DNA of 64,000 nt from Pestalotiopsis fici W106-1 (GCF_000516985.1 NW_006917097.1:1302001-1366000), one strand, 5' to 3'; shown: positions 44,423 through 56,960, counted from the stretch's first letter. The notes: generated by a model from the sequence alone, not told the origin. Translations and numbers: made by a program.

Positions 44423-45792
44423 ATGCCGGACGTCAACTCGATCCCGGCGTCGCCCTCGAGCATAAGACGTCCATCGGCTAATGCCTCAGCCCAACCTCAT
44501 GTCGCTGCGCCAGTGCCCCCCGCCTCAACCTCGCCGACACTGAACATTCTCCCTTCGAACCAACAGTCGTACCACCAAGGCGTTCCAGGCTCTTTACCAT
44601 CGCCGTCGCTCACGACCGCAGCCAGTATCCCACCCCCAGCGGCACCGGGTCAGGATAATGCTGGTGTAGGCGCTGGTCCTGGACCAATCCGCCATCCACG
44701 ACCTTTGACTGCTGCTGAACTCCATCAGCAGCTGGAGGCCGAACAGGAACTACTGGTGAGCTTGGCTTGACGTGCCACATATCTGCTTTCCCTAATCAGT
44801 CTTGCCAGGTTAATCGATTGACTCGAGATTTACAAACACTCCGAGCAGCTCACAACTCTTCTGTTGCATCGAATGCCTCATCGGCTTCCGCTGCTACTTC
44901 GACAGATCAGGCGCAGTCCTCATTCGTAGACACGCATTTATTGTCTGGTCCCGGATTCCCTCTACCCACAACCAGTGCCGACCGTCGGCACCAACGCACA
45001 AGTTCCAGTACCAGTGCAAGAAGCTTCAGTCACCTTGCGTCTGCAGGCTCAACGCCAGCACCAATCCCCATCAGCCATGCACCTTCTGGTAATCCAGGCT
45101 CTGTCCTCGAGGCTGCACGGAATCCAAGAAGCAGCATGTCCATGTCGCGCCAGAATAGTACCGCTTCCCACCGGAGTGCAAGCAGGTCGCGCAACAGGTC
45201 ACCACGTCCTCACGGCGGTCCTGGATCATATTCGCAGCCCCATGGGTTTCCTTACACTGAGCATCCAAGTGGGTCTGGATATTTCCCACCCCGTAGTCAC
45301 CCGACGTCCAATAATCAGAGCACTGCTGCTACACCTGGATCCGAATTGTCACCCGGCCTGATGCCTGCGACCTTGAGATATGAAGAGACGGCATTCTATC
45401 GCCAGGAGCTTGACACAGCGAAACGCGAGAATGAAACCCTGAAACGACGTATCAAGGAACTTGAGAAAATGGTTCGTGAGCGACGAGAAAGTGATGCCTC
45501 TAGAACTAGTGGAGGTGGTGGTGGTGGTGGTGGTGGCGGTGCACGGATCAGAAGTGAGAGCACAAGCACCACGGCAAGCGTCAGCGTCAGCGAAGCAGTA
45601 GGTGCAGGTGGAGGTGGCACAAACATCGCCGGCGGCCGGAGAGACCCTCCTGGCCGAGGTGGAATGTCCATGGAGAGGGCTTTCAGTACCTTGAGCATGG
45701 CTGGAAGCGTTGGCGTCGGTGTTCCTGACGAGGAGTTGCAAGTCGGCGAGAGCGCATCCAATACGGGTATTAAGTCCCAAGAGCAGAAGTAA
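44423..45792 (+). CDS. Ser/Pro-rich protein with coiled coil, unknown function
   Basis: Two exons (44423-44755, 44809-45792; 53-nt intron); 438 aa. Most of the protein is low complexity and probably disordered: an N-terminal Pro/Ser/Ala-rich region, then Ser/Thr-rich sequence with RS-like stretches (SASRSRNRSPRPHGG). Two helical parts stand out: LTAAELHQQLEAEQELLVNRLTRDLQTLRAAH, across the intron, and a strong coiled coil YRQELDTAKRENETLKRRIKELEKMVRERRES (about residues 315-346). A run of ten glycines follows, encoded by a GGT microsatellite, and then a Gly-rich tail. No enzymatic domain is visible. It could be a scaffold or regulatory factor; fungal genomes hold many unnamed proteins of this build. 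Confidence 0.8.
45511..45540 (+). repeat. GGT trinucleotide microsatellite in coding sequence
   Basis: Ten glycine codons, mostly GGT, lie in a row within the coiled-coil gene. Slippage here would change polyglycine length without breaking the frame. Confidence 0.85.
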
Positions 45793-46603
45793 AATCGTGA
45801 TATCAAGGGGTAGAGAGGTAGGAGGGTATAGGTTCTGGCTTACTGACTGCAAATGAATCAACAGCCACTGAAGCTGTGACGTGTCAGAGTATTAGGATTG
45901 ATGGGTAATGAGAGAAGCTCATGGACTGGTAAGTGTCTTGTTGACACACGTCATGGGGACCATGGCGATTGATGGAAAGGATCAAGGCAATGTTATGGTC
46001 CGGTTGGCATTGATGCAATGTTTTGACTTGGTACTTGTGTACCTGGTAGTTAGACCCACAAAGCGAAAGACATGCTTTTTAACCATCAAAAGATTCTTCT
46101 CAGGATCGTGACATCTTCTATTGACCAAAGTACGATCCACATCATAAAGACATTCAAGGAGCACATATACGAAGCTAGCGAGGCACCCATTCCTTGTCAA
46201 GTTCCGAGCCCCTATGTAATTGGACATACCGCGGGCCACTTCCTGTCCACGTTATCAATACTCGTCATTATGCCATTGTCTGAAGATGAGCATCACCAAT
46301 GTTATTCTTGACGTGCTACTTTTATAGCATCACTGGTACCAGAAAGGGCAAAGGTGCCTTTCTGTTCAGCTATTCAAGCAGTATTCGTGTAGCAAGACAC
46401 ATTTTTGAGCATTTATCCACCTTGGATAATGACTGGGTTAGACTTGAATCATGAGATGCATGGCAATCAATCAACGGTAGAAGTCCGTCTCTTCTTATTG
46501 CCATCTATGGGTCTAAATACCAAGATTGTCCATAATACAGTGTTCATAGCCTTTAGAGTCGTCATTGAAATTCATGGCGAAGCCATAGTTTGCTGCAATC
46601 CAT
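45793..46603. other. convergent intergenic region, nothing recognised
   Basis: About 810 bp, AT-rich. No supported frame. Confidence 0.4.
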
Positions 46604-47715
46604 CTACCTCAAATATAAGAAAGCAAAGAACTCCAGTAACAGAATCGCGTAAAGAAAGCCCTCCACGCCTGCACCCACCAAGAACACTTTGGCATACATC
46701 TTATAAAGCCGTAGCCAAATGCTGCCATTCTTCATGGATTTATATGCTTGAGTCATTGTGAGATATCCCGTCTCGTGCACTCCTTCAACACCAAACGTGC
46801 GATCCACCTTGACAATGGTCTCCTTCTCAACTGGCAAAAGCGACGCCTGCACCCTGACTAGGGCAGCCTGTGCCGGTATATAAAAGACAGCCAGGAAGGC
46901 GTAACGGATGACAATATAGACGCCAATTTTCCACGCTTCAACCTCTGGAGCAAACGTCTCGACTGTTAAGCCGGTAGGATATTGAGGGAACAGTGGTATT
47001 TTGGCCATTTCACCATGCAGCAATACAACGGCAAGAATGGCCACGGACTCTGCCATGGAGGCTGCAAAGCAGGCAAAGAGTGCGGGAATGGCAGTGGTGT
47101 GGAACGCCATTCGAAAGCCAGGCAGCTGGATTGGTGACGCCTTCTTGTTCTGTCTGATCATGGCACTGTGAACCCATGCCATTTGCAACTGCAAAGTCAG
47201 AATGGTTATCACGACGTCGCTGGCCAAGTCGGGCACCAAGGGCACGGCTTTCAGAATCGCAGCCAGTGTAGCTTGAGCTGTAATGAGCAAACAAAAGCTA
47301 CTACTCGCTTGAAATAGTGACGCAAATCTACCGACTGACCATAGGAGCCGGTGAACGTTGCAGATGCTATCGGTCACAGGCCTGGCATCAGCGTCGTGAG
47401 ATGGTTCCGTGGCAGCTCCGGGCCCTTGCCTCTCACGCATTGGAAGTGTCTCATACTCGTGTTTGCTCTCGACTATAGTGAGGACTGGAATCACACTCCC
47501 AAGTGTGTAAATAAGCTGCGACAGTCAGCATAGAAATACAACGCCAAGCACGGCGAGCGATGACTTACATAGACCAAGCCAGAAACAATAAATACAGCAT
47601 TGACAACGGCTGCCCCGAGAAAGATGAACCCGTTGACCGAACCAGGATTGTCGCTATTCGCTGGCGGTACCTTGACTCTGGCGAACAAGGTCGCGGCGAC
47701 TTTAATGTCCAGCAT
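46604..47715 (-). CDS. multi-pass membrane protein, unknown function
   Basis: Two exons (47715-47569, 47515-46604; 53-nt intron); 352 aa. A short cytosolic start (MLDIKVAATLFARVKVPP) is followed by the first helix GFIFLGAAVVNAVFIVSGLV, which joins across the intron to LIYTLGSVIPVLTIV. A polar loop comes next, then helices near FCLLITAQATLAAILKAVP, DLASDVVITILTLQLQMA, MAFHTTAIPALFACFAASMA, SVAILAVVLLH, WKIGVYIVIRYAFLAVFYIP and LVGAGVEGFLYAILLLEFFA. The PAQAALVRVQASLLPVEKE loop followed by a VDRTFG motif occurs in a family of fungal integral membrane proteins I cannot name. Function unknown. Same strand as the rhodopsin-like gene upstream, but about 800 bp separates them. Confidence 0.78.
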
Positions 47716-48504
47716 TGCAGTGCTTGTAGATCCGACCTCGACTTTCGTGTGAATATCACTTGTAGCATGGACTATGCATTGTATTGGAGTATTCCGAATG
47801 CTCGAGAAATCAGATATGAAGAAAGGAAACCTGGAGCTTGGCCGTGAGCTAAAGACGAATTTTGGCCTGTCTTGATCCTTCGGGAGCTGGACAGGGCGAA
47901 GCTCATCAGATCATAGCATGTCGGCGCCCACATGGCACAGCCTAGCAGGGCGACGGTAATACGGCACAGGAAGCTTAGCGTTGCATTGTATTTAAGACTC
48001 CTTGTCAACGTCGAGAGTGCAATGGAGAAAGGTAGTATGTGTAGACATTATTCTGGTCCTGCACGCATGTAAATATTTTCGACAGTTCTTGTATCATTTA
48101 CTATTCTCGGGAGAGATTTTTTCTAATTCACTGTAGAATTTGTGAGGCAGCCTGTTTCAATCTTTCAGGCGATCCACTCATATAGGTGGCCCGTTGAATT
48201 AACACGAGTTTGACGGACGTAAGAGAAAAGAAATAACCTTGAATCCTTCCAAAGAATCGCCGCTAGCGCAGGGGTGGTCCTGAACCTCATCAGGCGGCCG
48301 TATAACATCTGCCTCCCCTGCTAGAACAGATTTGTAGCTTTTTAAAAGTGATTGAAATTCATTAAAATACATTGCTGCACCCATTCTCCAGGACAAATAA
48401 CAACCAGCCCTGAATAATGGCGGACAAGAGTAAGAGTACACGGGCTTCCATGTCAAAATGGCTATCCTGGAACATGCGAATCATTATTCCTGCCCTCTGT
48501 CTAG
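47716..48504. other. intergenic region, nothing recognised
   Basis: About 790 bp between two same-strand membrane-protein genes. It contains the promoter of the downstream gene. No clear elements. Confidence 0.4.
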
Positions 48505-49692
48505 TCATTGAGATGCTGATCTGTAGTCACAGCTAGAGTCATCATCGGGAAGCCCACTCCATTGAGTATCCAAGACGATTGGCGCTGTTTCTTCAGTAAT
48601 CCTGACTGTCAAAGTAGGATCAAATGTCGACATGGGTGTCCCTCCGATAGTCGCCTCTGCCCTTCCCTGAGCTGCCAGCCGATCCAATCGGGATTTTCGG
48701 CCAGGGATAGTAATCAACTTGTGGAGAGGCGGCAAGCAAGATGCAAAAATGCCTAATCCAGTCTCTACAGTGGAACAAATAACGATGACACTAAAATGAT
48801 CTTCATACATGCATTAGCTCGATTGAACGCCGGAGTGAATATTGAGGATACTCACAAAGGCTGTCTTGTGGAACTCTATAGTATTTCAGGTAGGGCATTC
48901 TCACGATAGCTCCTATACTGGCAAACGCGCCCAATCCCAAGACAACCATGATTGAGCGCTTCTGTCGTTTATCCATATTCAGCTTTCTAATCATCAAAAG
49001 GGGCACCACTGCACAACCCCAATCTGGGAGGATATTTATTACACTGAAAGGCCAACTCATGGTAGGAACAAATGTATAAGACTTGCAAGTACCAAGAGAA
49101 GGGTCAAATTGTGCTCCGGGAGGGACACATATGACGAGAAACAGAATGAGACATATCATGGAGACGACCATTTCTGCAGCCATTAATGTCCAAAGCACGA
49201 TCGTATATCGGCGGTCGGTGGAGATGCGCATCATGGCGAGCGCAATAGAAGCCTTCACCAGATTGAGGGATACCGCATAACCTATGCACCAGCCACCCAA
49301 GTCGTTGGCAGCCATCGAGAAGTTGGTCTTGTTCAGCTTCGAATCTAGGGTTCCAGCACCATGGAATCCAGCTAGAATCGCGAAAATCGAGCACGGAACA
49401 TATGCTGCCTGTATCATAGGGGTACTCTGATTAGATGGATTGTAAATATGCAATGGAAGAAATGGAAGAAGCGGTTTTCAAAGTTAAGACAGAGAGTGAA
49501 ACCACTCACATAGCCCATACAAATCACTGTATCATCCCACCCCCATGCCTTCTTAGCATCAAACAACCCAGAGCGTATCCAAATTCGCAGCGCGACGACG
49601 ACGACCGTATTGGGAACGAGTAATATGAGAGTCGTGATAATAAGTGCTAAAGCCAAGCCTTCCACTTTTGGACATGGAGGATCGGGGTGCAT
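48505..49692 (-). CDS. rhodopsin-like (Pth11-type) integral membrane protein
   Basis: Three exons (49692-49510, 49408-48856, 48800-48505; introns 101 and 55 nt); 343 aa. Seven helices are expected. Visible ones include ALALIITTLILLVPNTVVVV, followed by the RIWIRSGLFDAKKAWGWDD loop, CSIFAILAGFHGAGTL, GWCIGYAVSLNLVKASIALA, VLWTLMAAEMVVSMICLILF and IMVVLGLGAFASIGAIVRM, with HFSVIVICSTVETGLGIFAS as the last. The WDD motif after helix 2 and the VETGLGI pattern in helix 7 are hallmarks of the fungal rhodopsin/SAT-like membrane domain shared with Pth11 receptors. There is no N-terminal CFEM domain. The third-exon acceptor was chosen by phase: it restores SLYHFSVIV. Ligand unknown; a G-protein-coupled sensing role is an inference from Pth11. 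Confidence 0.85.
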
Positions 49693-50642
49693 TGCAAATA
49701 ATGCCCGTCTTGCGGCGAACTTGACTTGACAAGCAGAACGACTAGAGAGCCTTCCAAAAAGGACGTCTTCAACAAATGGGCTGAAATTTTGAGTAGTAAG
49801 TGGGTCATTATCTTCGAATGCGCGCAGAGAATCCCATTTTTCCCACCAGGCACTTTTAAAGGCTCTAATAGGAGTCTCATCTCGGTGAACATATATGCAA
49901 CTTCGGTGAGTAAATTGTATTAGGATTGTAATTGGCAGCTAAACCCGAGGTCAGGCCTCGTACTTGCCGAGAACTTCTATCCAATCCCAGTGTGTATATA
50001 GCAATCGCAACTCGTAATGGAGGGTGGGACAAGACTTGATATCGGGCAGTCTTGTGGTTCGTTGGAGTTGATTTGGCCAAGAATACCCCCAAGTCTATAT
50101 CGCAGATGTCCGTAGAGCTAGGATGTGTGTCCCCGCAGTGTGTCTATTGTGCTCTGTGTTACCCCATATCCGGCTGTGTCTCTGGCATCTGCAGACAGAG
50201 CGGGTGATTACTGAGCATACTCCAGAGACTGAAAACACGGCAAGACCGAAAGTAGAGGGTGCGTTGTCACCCGCACAACCGCACTTGTTTTCATGCAAGC
50301 TTTACTAAGTATCCCAGGTCACATATTGCTTTCTGCGTATTTTGCGCGAGTACTATAGGTTGATACTTATCAGATCATCAATATGCAGCCCAATGGATGG
50401 GCAATATTCCGCAATAGGGAAGTGATCCGATACAGAACCGATTGCAGTGGCTCACCACCAAGAACTATCTATACTCGGTACGGTCCGCAGACAGTCTTGT
50501 GCGGGGGTTCAAGAATTTCCTCCGGGTCGCATATATCAACCAGGCTACCGCTCAAAATCCCCCGAGAGAAAAGTCCGTCTCCAACCTGTTCAAGTCTATC
50601 CATCTTTCCCAAACAGAAATCATATTGTGTCAAGTAGACATC
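49693..50642. other. divergent intergenic region, nothing recognised
   Basis: About 950 bp between the rhodopsin-like gene and CYP-C. Frames are short and unsupported. Confidence 0.4.
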
Positions 50643-52591
50643 ATGGATATTGCTGCAGCCGCCATCATCACTGCGATTGAGTTTGTCTTGGTCCGCAAAT
50701 GGGAAGACTCGATCGCGACAAATCTCAGCTCCGAGCATGTCCTCAGTCTGTTTTTGACGCAGTACTTGCTGTTGAAGTATTATCGCATGGTCCTTTACCC
50801 AAAGTATTTCTCGCCTCTTCGACACTTTCCAGGTCCAAGCGTCAGTCTTTGTTCCTTGGCAGATGGTGTCAGGCCTGTGACTAATTCAAGCAGGGCGGGC
50901 ACTTGTTTTTTGGACAGACGATCAATATCTTGAGAGCCGAAACTCCAGTGACCCTTTTCAATGAGTGGATGCATAAATGGCCTGATGCTCCCTTTATTCG
51001 GTATCTAGGTGTTGGAAATCAGGAATTCCTCCTCCCCAACAGCCCCAGTGCGTACAAAGAAGTTCTTCAGACACATTGTTATTCATTTCGCAAACCCGAT
51101 TGGTTTATCCGCATGACCAAGGAAGTACTCGGCGTCGGACTGGCCAGCTTGGAGGGCGAGACGCACAAGAAAAATCGGCGAATGCTGAATATCCCATTTG
51201 CTGGGCCAAATGTGCGCAAACTTGAGCCCCTTTTCAAGGACAAGGCCCGCGATATTGGCACGGTCTTTGACTCTGCCATAATTTGCGGTGATGATGGGGG
51301 AAGGACAGGCGTGATTGACTGTACCGAAACTTTTTCCAAAGCTACACTGGATATTATGGGTGCCTCAGTCCTAGGTGAGTAGTGACCTCTGGTCACACAA
51401 GACGTTGACGCATCAAGTGCCTCGCTCTAATCACTGCAAATCAGGAAAGGACCTATGTAGTCTCAACACTGTCCGATATAGAGGAAAGAGCACGGAAGAT
51501 TCCACGGCCACAGAAGAGTACTCATTCGCACAAGCCTACCACACATTCTTTGCTCCGGGCCCTGTCGGCAAATTGCTGACGTATTTCAATGGCTTCTTTC
51601 CGCTGCGATGGCTGCCACTCGAAGCGAACCGCGAGTTCAAGTTTGCAATGAGGTGGCTGAACGAGACTCTCACCCAACTACGCAGAGATCGTTTCCGAGA
51701 GATCGAAGCAGCCAAGGCCAAGGGAACATATGAAAGTAGCGAGTCGAGAGATTTGACTACCTTTAGTAAGCTGATACCAAGCAATTTGTCCAGGAGAGAG
51801 CTTATACCAAGTCTTTAGTGGTTGAGGAAAGCCTCCCAGGAGGCTCGATAGCTGGCCTATCGGAGGAAATCTTTGTCGGTCATGCAAGTTTCTAGACCTC
51901 TTCGGCACATGTCAAAGACTCAGTAACGCTAACATGTTTGAAAGTTACTTCAATTCATGGTCGCAGGCCACGATACATCAGCCAACTTCTTGTCCTGGAG
52001 CCTGTTCGTCATGGCTCAGCATCGCGATATACAGGACAGTCTTCGCAACGAGATAACGAGCCTATTTCGTGACTTTTCCGAGCCAGCATATGGTCAAATT
52101 GACGAATTAACATATCTGGATAATTTCGTCAAAGAGACTATGCGCGTGTATTGCCCTGGTAAGAAACCTCTTCTCGTGATGGAGGAACAACCCTGCTCAT
52201 ATCGATAGCCGCTACGATCCACAGACAATCGCTTCGAGATGTCATTATTGACGGCCATCACATTCCCAAAGGGACCTGTTTTGACATTGCGCCCTCTATG
52301 CCCATGTTCAACCCACTGATATGGGGGCCCAACAGCCACGCGATTGACCCGAATCGTTGGAACAATCTGACCAGTGAACAATCAAACCCATTTGCCTTTG
52401 CGGCATTTTCCAACGGACCACGCATCTGTATCGGCAAGGCCTTTGCACTGATGGAAATCAAGACGATACTCATTGAGCTTGTGAGAAACTACAGATTTTT
52501 GAGCGTCGAGAAGAAGCACACGGTGGAGAACCCCAACTTGACACTACGACCAGCGGGCATGGAGATTCGGTTGGAGAGGGTAAAGCAGTAG
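50643..52591 (+). CDS. cytochrome P450 monooxygenase (CYP-C)
   Basis: Six exons (50643-50840, 50894-51374, 51445-51765, 51819-51883, 51945-52158, 52209-52591); 553 aa. The fourth exon is only 65 nt. The fourth intron (51884-51944) starts GCAAGT, a GC-AG intron. It joins SEEIFVGH to LLQFMVAGHDTSANF, exactly restoring the I-helix motif AGHDTS. The other diagnostic sites are the ExxR in VKETMRVY and the haem loop FAAFSNGPRICIGKAFA with axial Cys500. An N-terminal membrane region (residues 1-45) precedes PLRHFPGPS and GGHLFFGQ. The enzyme is a complete, catalytically plausible ER P450; substrate unknown. It is followed after 166 bp by a convergent small unknown gene and then an MFS carrier. Confidence 0.9.
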
Positions 52592-52757
52592 AAGAGAAAT
52601 AAAGAAACATCTATCGATGGTTGTCCTTCAACTCCAGTACGCTAAGCCATGAGAACTATGCCAAATGCAACCAAATCATCTCCCAACTAGAGTGAATTCA
52701 ACTAAACAGTCCCAATGAAAATCAAAAGAAAATAGGGGAAGAAAAGTCATGCCCGGC

Positions 52758-53529
52758 TCAGCCGAGGTAATCGTACACCAAGGTGGCGGAAGCACTATCG
52801 CCCAACCCATTGGTCATCTGAATCTTGCCCGTGTAGCGACCGTCGAGGATGCCCCAGACCTGCTCGGAGCGCCAGGCGTCCTTGCCTGACTTGCCATTGG
52901 TGCGGACGGACCAGCGCACGACGTGGTCGTCGGGGCCCAGATCGGTGCGGGCGAGCCAGTCGGCCGCGAGAAAGTCGCCGAGCTCGGCGCGCTCGCGGGC
53001 CAGGTCGGCCACGGTGCACAGGCGCATGCGGATCGTGAGGCTGCCGACGACGGGCTCGTCCTTGGTGAACTCTACCCCGTCGAGGACGTGCGTCTCCGTG
53101 TTCTTGGTCTTGACCCCCAGCGCCCGCAGCGGCGCCGTGCTCATGATGCCCAGCCCCGAGATCTCCGACGTCATGCTCATTTGGTACAGCTCCTGGTTGT
53201 CGACCGGGGCCTTTTCGGGGTAGTAGCGATCCATGGAGAAGCCGAGCTTGATCTTGGCAATCTTTTGAATCTGTCGGAGCGCGTAGGGTACACCTTGCTG
53301 CACGACATTATTAGATGACTGAATTTCTGACAAGAAAAAGAAAAACGGGCGGAAGATGGGGAGATACTTACCAGAGCCATGATCTCATCTTGCGAGTCGC
53401 TGAGCTCCTTGTTCTATAGAGTAAATAGGTAGTTAGCAATAGCCATCAAGATTCCCAAGGTCCAAGAGCAATTACCGGAACAAACTGTCCCTTGAGGGTT
53501 TTGATAGTTCTGCCTTGAGGAATAGCCAT
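52758..53529 (-). CDS. unrecognised small, beta-rich soluble protein
   Basis: Three exons (53529-53476, 53413-53372, 53297-52758; introns 62 and 74 nt); 211 aa. It begins MAIPQGRTIKTLKGQFVP, then NKELSDSQDEIMAL and QGVPYALRQIQKIAKIKLGF. The rest alternates hydrophobic and polar residues as in beta-strands: NQELYQMSMTSEISGLGIMS, THVLDGVEFTKDEPVVGSLT, DHVVRWSVRTNGKSGK, AWRSEQVWGILDGRYTGKIQ. The W..EQVWG pattern near the end recalls fungal lipocalin/fatty-acid-binding-like proteins with unknown ligands, but I am not certain. No signal peptide, so cytosolic. The exon-3 codon usage is very GC-rich (third positions almost all G or C). A TATATATATA tract at about 53693-53700 may be the promoter. Position between CYP-C and an MFS suggests a metabolite-binding helper (inference). 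Confidence 0.7.
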
Positions 53530-54339
53530 GATTGCTGATTGATTCTACGATAAAGGTTTGATTAGAGGCGCTGGGATTATGTGTGGGTAGTCAGTGGCTT
53601 TCGACAGATCAATACACAAGTGGAGAGATGTTTGGTAAAGTGTTGCTGCTTAAAACCAAGAGTATACACCAATTCTTATTCTCTGTGCTGTATATATATA
53701 CCGACCATCATATTATTTGATCTTGTACGATAATACGACTTGTCAATGTGGCTTGATGCCTCGGCAAGGGTATACCATACCACCAAGCCCACTGCCGCCA
53801 AGCTTACTATACTGTACGGCACACGCCCCAAAGACGTCGCACACAAGTGTCGCGGGGTAAGCTCGACAAAACATGGAACCTTTTCAGGATGCGACGACCT
53901 AGTAATTGCAAGAAACCGAGGCGACTTGATTTTTCAGGCCACGAAATAAACCCCGTCATGTCTTCGCGACTGGATAGCTTGTGGCGTGTATGTGAGGCTT
54001 TCCTCGCTCATCTGTTCCTGCTTACTGCGAATGGCAACACCTAATTGGGATAATCCACCAAATGCGGGTGTGGGGTAAGATGCTCACCAGCCGAGGCAGG
54101 TATCTTATGTTCATGTCGGGTTCGCTCAGCATCCTCCTACTACAAATGTAACACTTCCTTTTCGTGTCGTTGAGTAAGGGTAGCGAATCAAATTCAAGCA
54201 TTAGAAGACTGATTGTCTGCAATGTGGAAGAAACGTTTTACTCTTTCCAAAGAGCAACAGACAATGAAACTCTGCCCAATACCACTCAAACCAGAGTGCC
54301 AATAGCTTGAGAATTCCGTCATTTATCCGCACCCATGAA
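53530..54339. other. intergenic region, nothing recognised
   Basis: About 810 bp. It includes a TA-dinucleotide run near 53693. No gene seen. Confidence 0.4.
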
Positions 54340-56154
54340 TCATAGAAACCAGCGGAATTCCGGTACACTCGGCCCATCCCGCAGTTTATAAGTAGGAATA
54401 TCGCGCGCGAAAGTCTTGACCCCGGCCTTGCGGTTCCTCCTATGGTTGTCAAAAATCATATAAGTGCCCAGACAACCCGCCACAAATGCACCCACGGCAC
54501 CAAACGTTGCCGTAGTGATGAGCGCCGTCTGGTACTTGGGTGCCTCTCGCGAGAGAAAGATATTGCTCGACACCAAGCCCATGAGATTGGCCAGAGGAAC
54601 ACCGACCGAGGTGAGGAGGACACGACGACCCTCGTGAGCAATATTGTTGTTATACTGTTGAAACATGTTAGCTTCTCAATATTCTCTTGATCGTGTAGCA
54701 ATTTCCAATAAGTGGTCAAGATGTAGCTATTAGGTAGATAGGTATTTCCCAGGACAACAATATGGGACTGGGAAACAAAATTCTCACAGACAGACTGTCT
54801 AGAGAAAATGCAAAAACCAAGAATGCCACAGGATTCGAGTACTTACCCAGGTGGAGAGAAGCACCGACGGGGCCGACGTGCCCCATACCATCATGAAGCA
54901 GGCATAGTAGGCCAGGTGCAATTGGGCCTCAACATCGGTGATGGCGGCGTAGATGATGAAGCCCGTAAAGGTAAAGATGAAACCTAGCATGATAAAGGGA
55001 AAGCGGAGACGCAAAAAGTCGGAGCTAAAAGCCAGTATCAAGAGCATTGCGGCACCGCCGACGTTGGGAGCCACTGTGTACAAGTTGGTCTTGACCGTAT
55101 CGTATCCAAGTCTCTGGATGATCTGGGGCATGAAGAGCGACACGGACTGCAGAGGTACGCCGAGGCAAATCTCAATCAGGAGAAATCCATAGGTCGTGGG
55201 GTAGGAAAAGATCTTGAGAGCATCCTTGAGATTGAATTCCTCCGACACAATAGACGAGGAATCAACAGCCATTCGGTGGTAGGCTAGAGCTTTCTCCTCC
55301 TCATTCAAGAATTTGGCCGACGCTGCGTCGCGTGGGAGATACCAGAAAGCAAAGACTGAAAACAGCACCGACGCTGTCCCCTCGATAATGAATAGATAGC
55401 GCCACGACTCCAGATGCGACTTGATTTGGAAAACACCAAATGAAAGCAGACCACTAAAGGCGTGGGCAACATTCGAGGCGGCGTAGAAAATGGCCAAGCG
55501 TCGCGCGAGCTCGCCACGACGGTAGAATGTAGTCTGGTAATAGATCACGAGTGGGAAGAAGCCACCCTCGGCCACACCGAGGAAGAAGCGTAGAGCAAAG
55601 ATGCCCCCAAAGTTGTAGGTGGCGGCGGTACACAGGGTCATGGAACCAAAGACAAACATGAGAATCGGTAGGACGCGGGCAGGTCCAAAACGCTTGCCAA
55701 CCATGGCGACTGGCGGTGCAAAGAGCACATAGGGTACGAAGAAGATGGAGACTATGAGGTTGTACTGTTCTTTGGGCATGCCGAGATCTGTACTAGCTTG
55801 TTAGTATGATGCGGGCGGTGATTCTTGGAGGCATGTATTGCTTACCGTCGGTGAGACCTGCTGTCTGTGCATTTCCCAGATTTCCCTTGTCCAATGCGTT
55901 GAAGAGGTCTAGATATTGTGAAAAAAAAAAAGAGTCAGTATGGATGTTCAAGTTCGACCTCTCGTGGCGCACTCACACATGATTGCCAGTACGGGTAGAA
56001 GCCGGACATCAAACTTTCGGCAGAGACGCCTCTCGGCGACGGGGTCAACGACACGCGCCGTATCGGCAAGCGGCGCATCGTGACTGTCGACACGTCCAAC
56101 AGCGACGCCATCATCGCCCTGCGGGTGTTTTTCATCCTTGGAGTCGTCAATCAT
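54340..56154 (-). CDS. MFS transporter, Dal5/allantoate permease-like
   Basis: Four exons (56154-55977, 55908-55846, 55787-54847, 54654-54340) with introns of 68, 58 and 192 nt; 498 aa. The N-terminal tail is acidic (MIDDSKDEKHPQGDDGVA), followed by RRLCRKFDVRLLPVLAIMY LFNALDKGNLG, the first helix of the anion:cation symporter family. Next come IFFVPYVLFAPPVAMVGKRF, RFFLGVAEGGFFPLVIYYQT, SWRYLFIIEGTASVLFS and six later helices. The last exon begins YNNNIAHEGRRVLLTSVGVP, which completes the family's C-terminal helices. The in-frame ATG 48 nt further upstream (56202) is an alternative start. Predicted plasma-membrane uptake of an organic acid or ester-derived solute. It shares an 806-bp divergent promoter with an HSL-type hydrolase, so joint substrate use is plausible. 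Confidence 0.91.
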
Positions 56155-56960
56155 TGTGTGAATCTCTGCTGCCGGTTGAGTATCTTGGCTTGAACAATGC
56201 AAGCCTCAATGGCAAAGACGGGGCAAAGAGAGAGCAAAGGGGAGACTTTGTACAATCCATATCCCTTGCATCTTTGCTCACGACATGGGTGGGTTTTGAC
56301 GAGAACAGCAGATCCGATGATAAGCTGGCCTTGGCTTTGTGATACGTAGTATCGGTCCTATCCAATCATCCCGAGTCAGAATCATGGTATTGATGCTTGA
56401 TCAGCGAGCACAACCCTGGATAAGGCGAGGGACTGATATGTGAACAGTGGGGTAGATCGGCCCTGCTGGAATAGGTAACTTCGGATCATTCGCCGACGCC
56501 TGCATATCATGGCCGTGCCCTGCAGACAGACAGACAGACCTACTTTATATTTGATCATGACAACCACCAAAACCTATAAATCCTGGGACTTCTTTATAAT
56601 TAAACCATATGAATATGGTGGAAGCCCATGTAGTAGTGCGTCGCTTATCAGCCTCATGCTAGTAGCCTGGACCTGAACTGCCGTTAGCGGACCCGTCCGA
56701 GAACGGCAGTGACTATACGGATACTCCGCACGTCGGCGGACCCCCCGTCTTCTGCGACGAGCTACTTCTTGCCCCCGGATCCACGCCACGGCAGGCGGGA
56801 GGGGAAAGACGTGAGGACCGAAACTAACAACTCTTCACTTTGAGTGACTTTTTGGAGTCACAATTCTGGATTGGGAAAATATCATTCAACCTATCCAACC
56901 TCCAACCATCCCAACATCTTCACTGACAACCGCAACCCCACTCGGAATCAGACGGACACA
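56155..56960. promoter_or_regulatory. bidirectional promoter region, MFS / hydrolase
   Basis: About 806 bp between divergent genes. It carries a (CAGA)4 tract at about 56523-56538 and TATAAA on the minus strand at about 56544-56549. No specific operator was identified. Confidence 0.45.
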
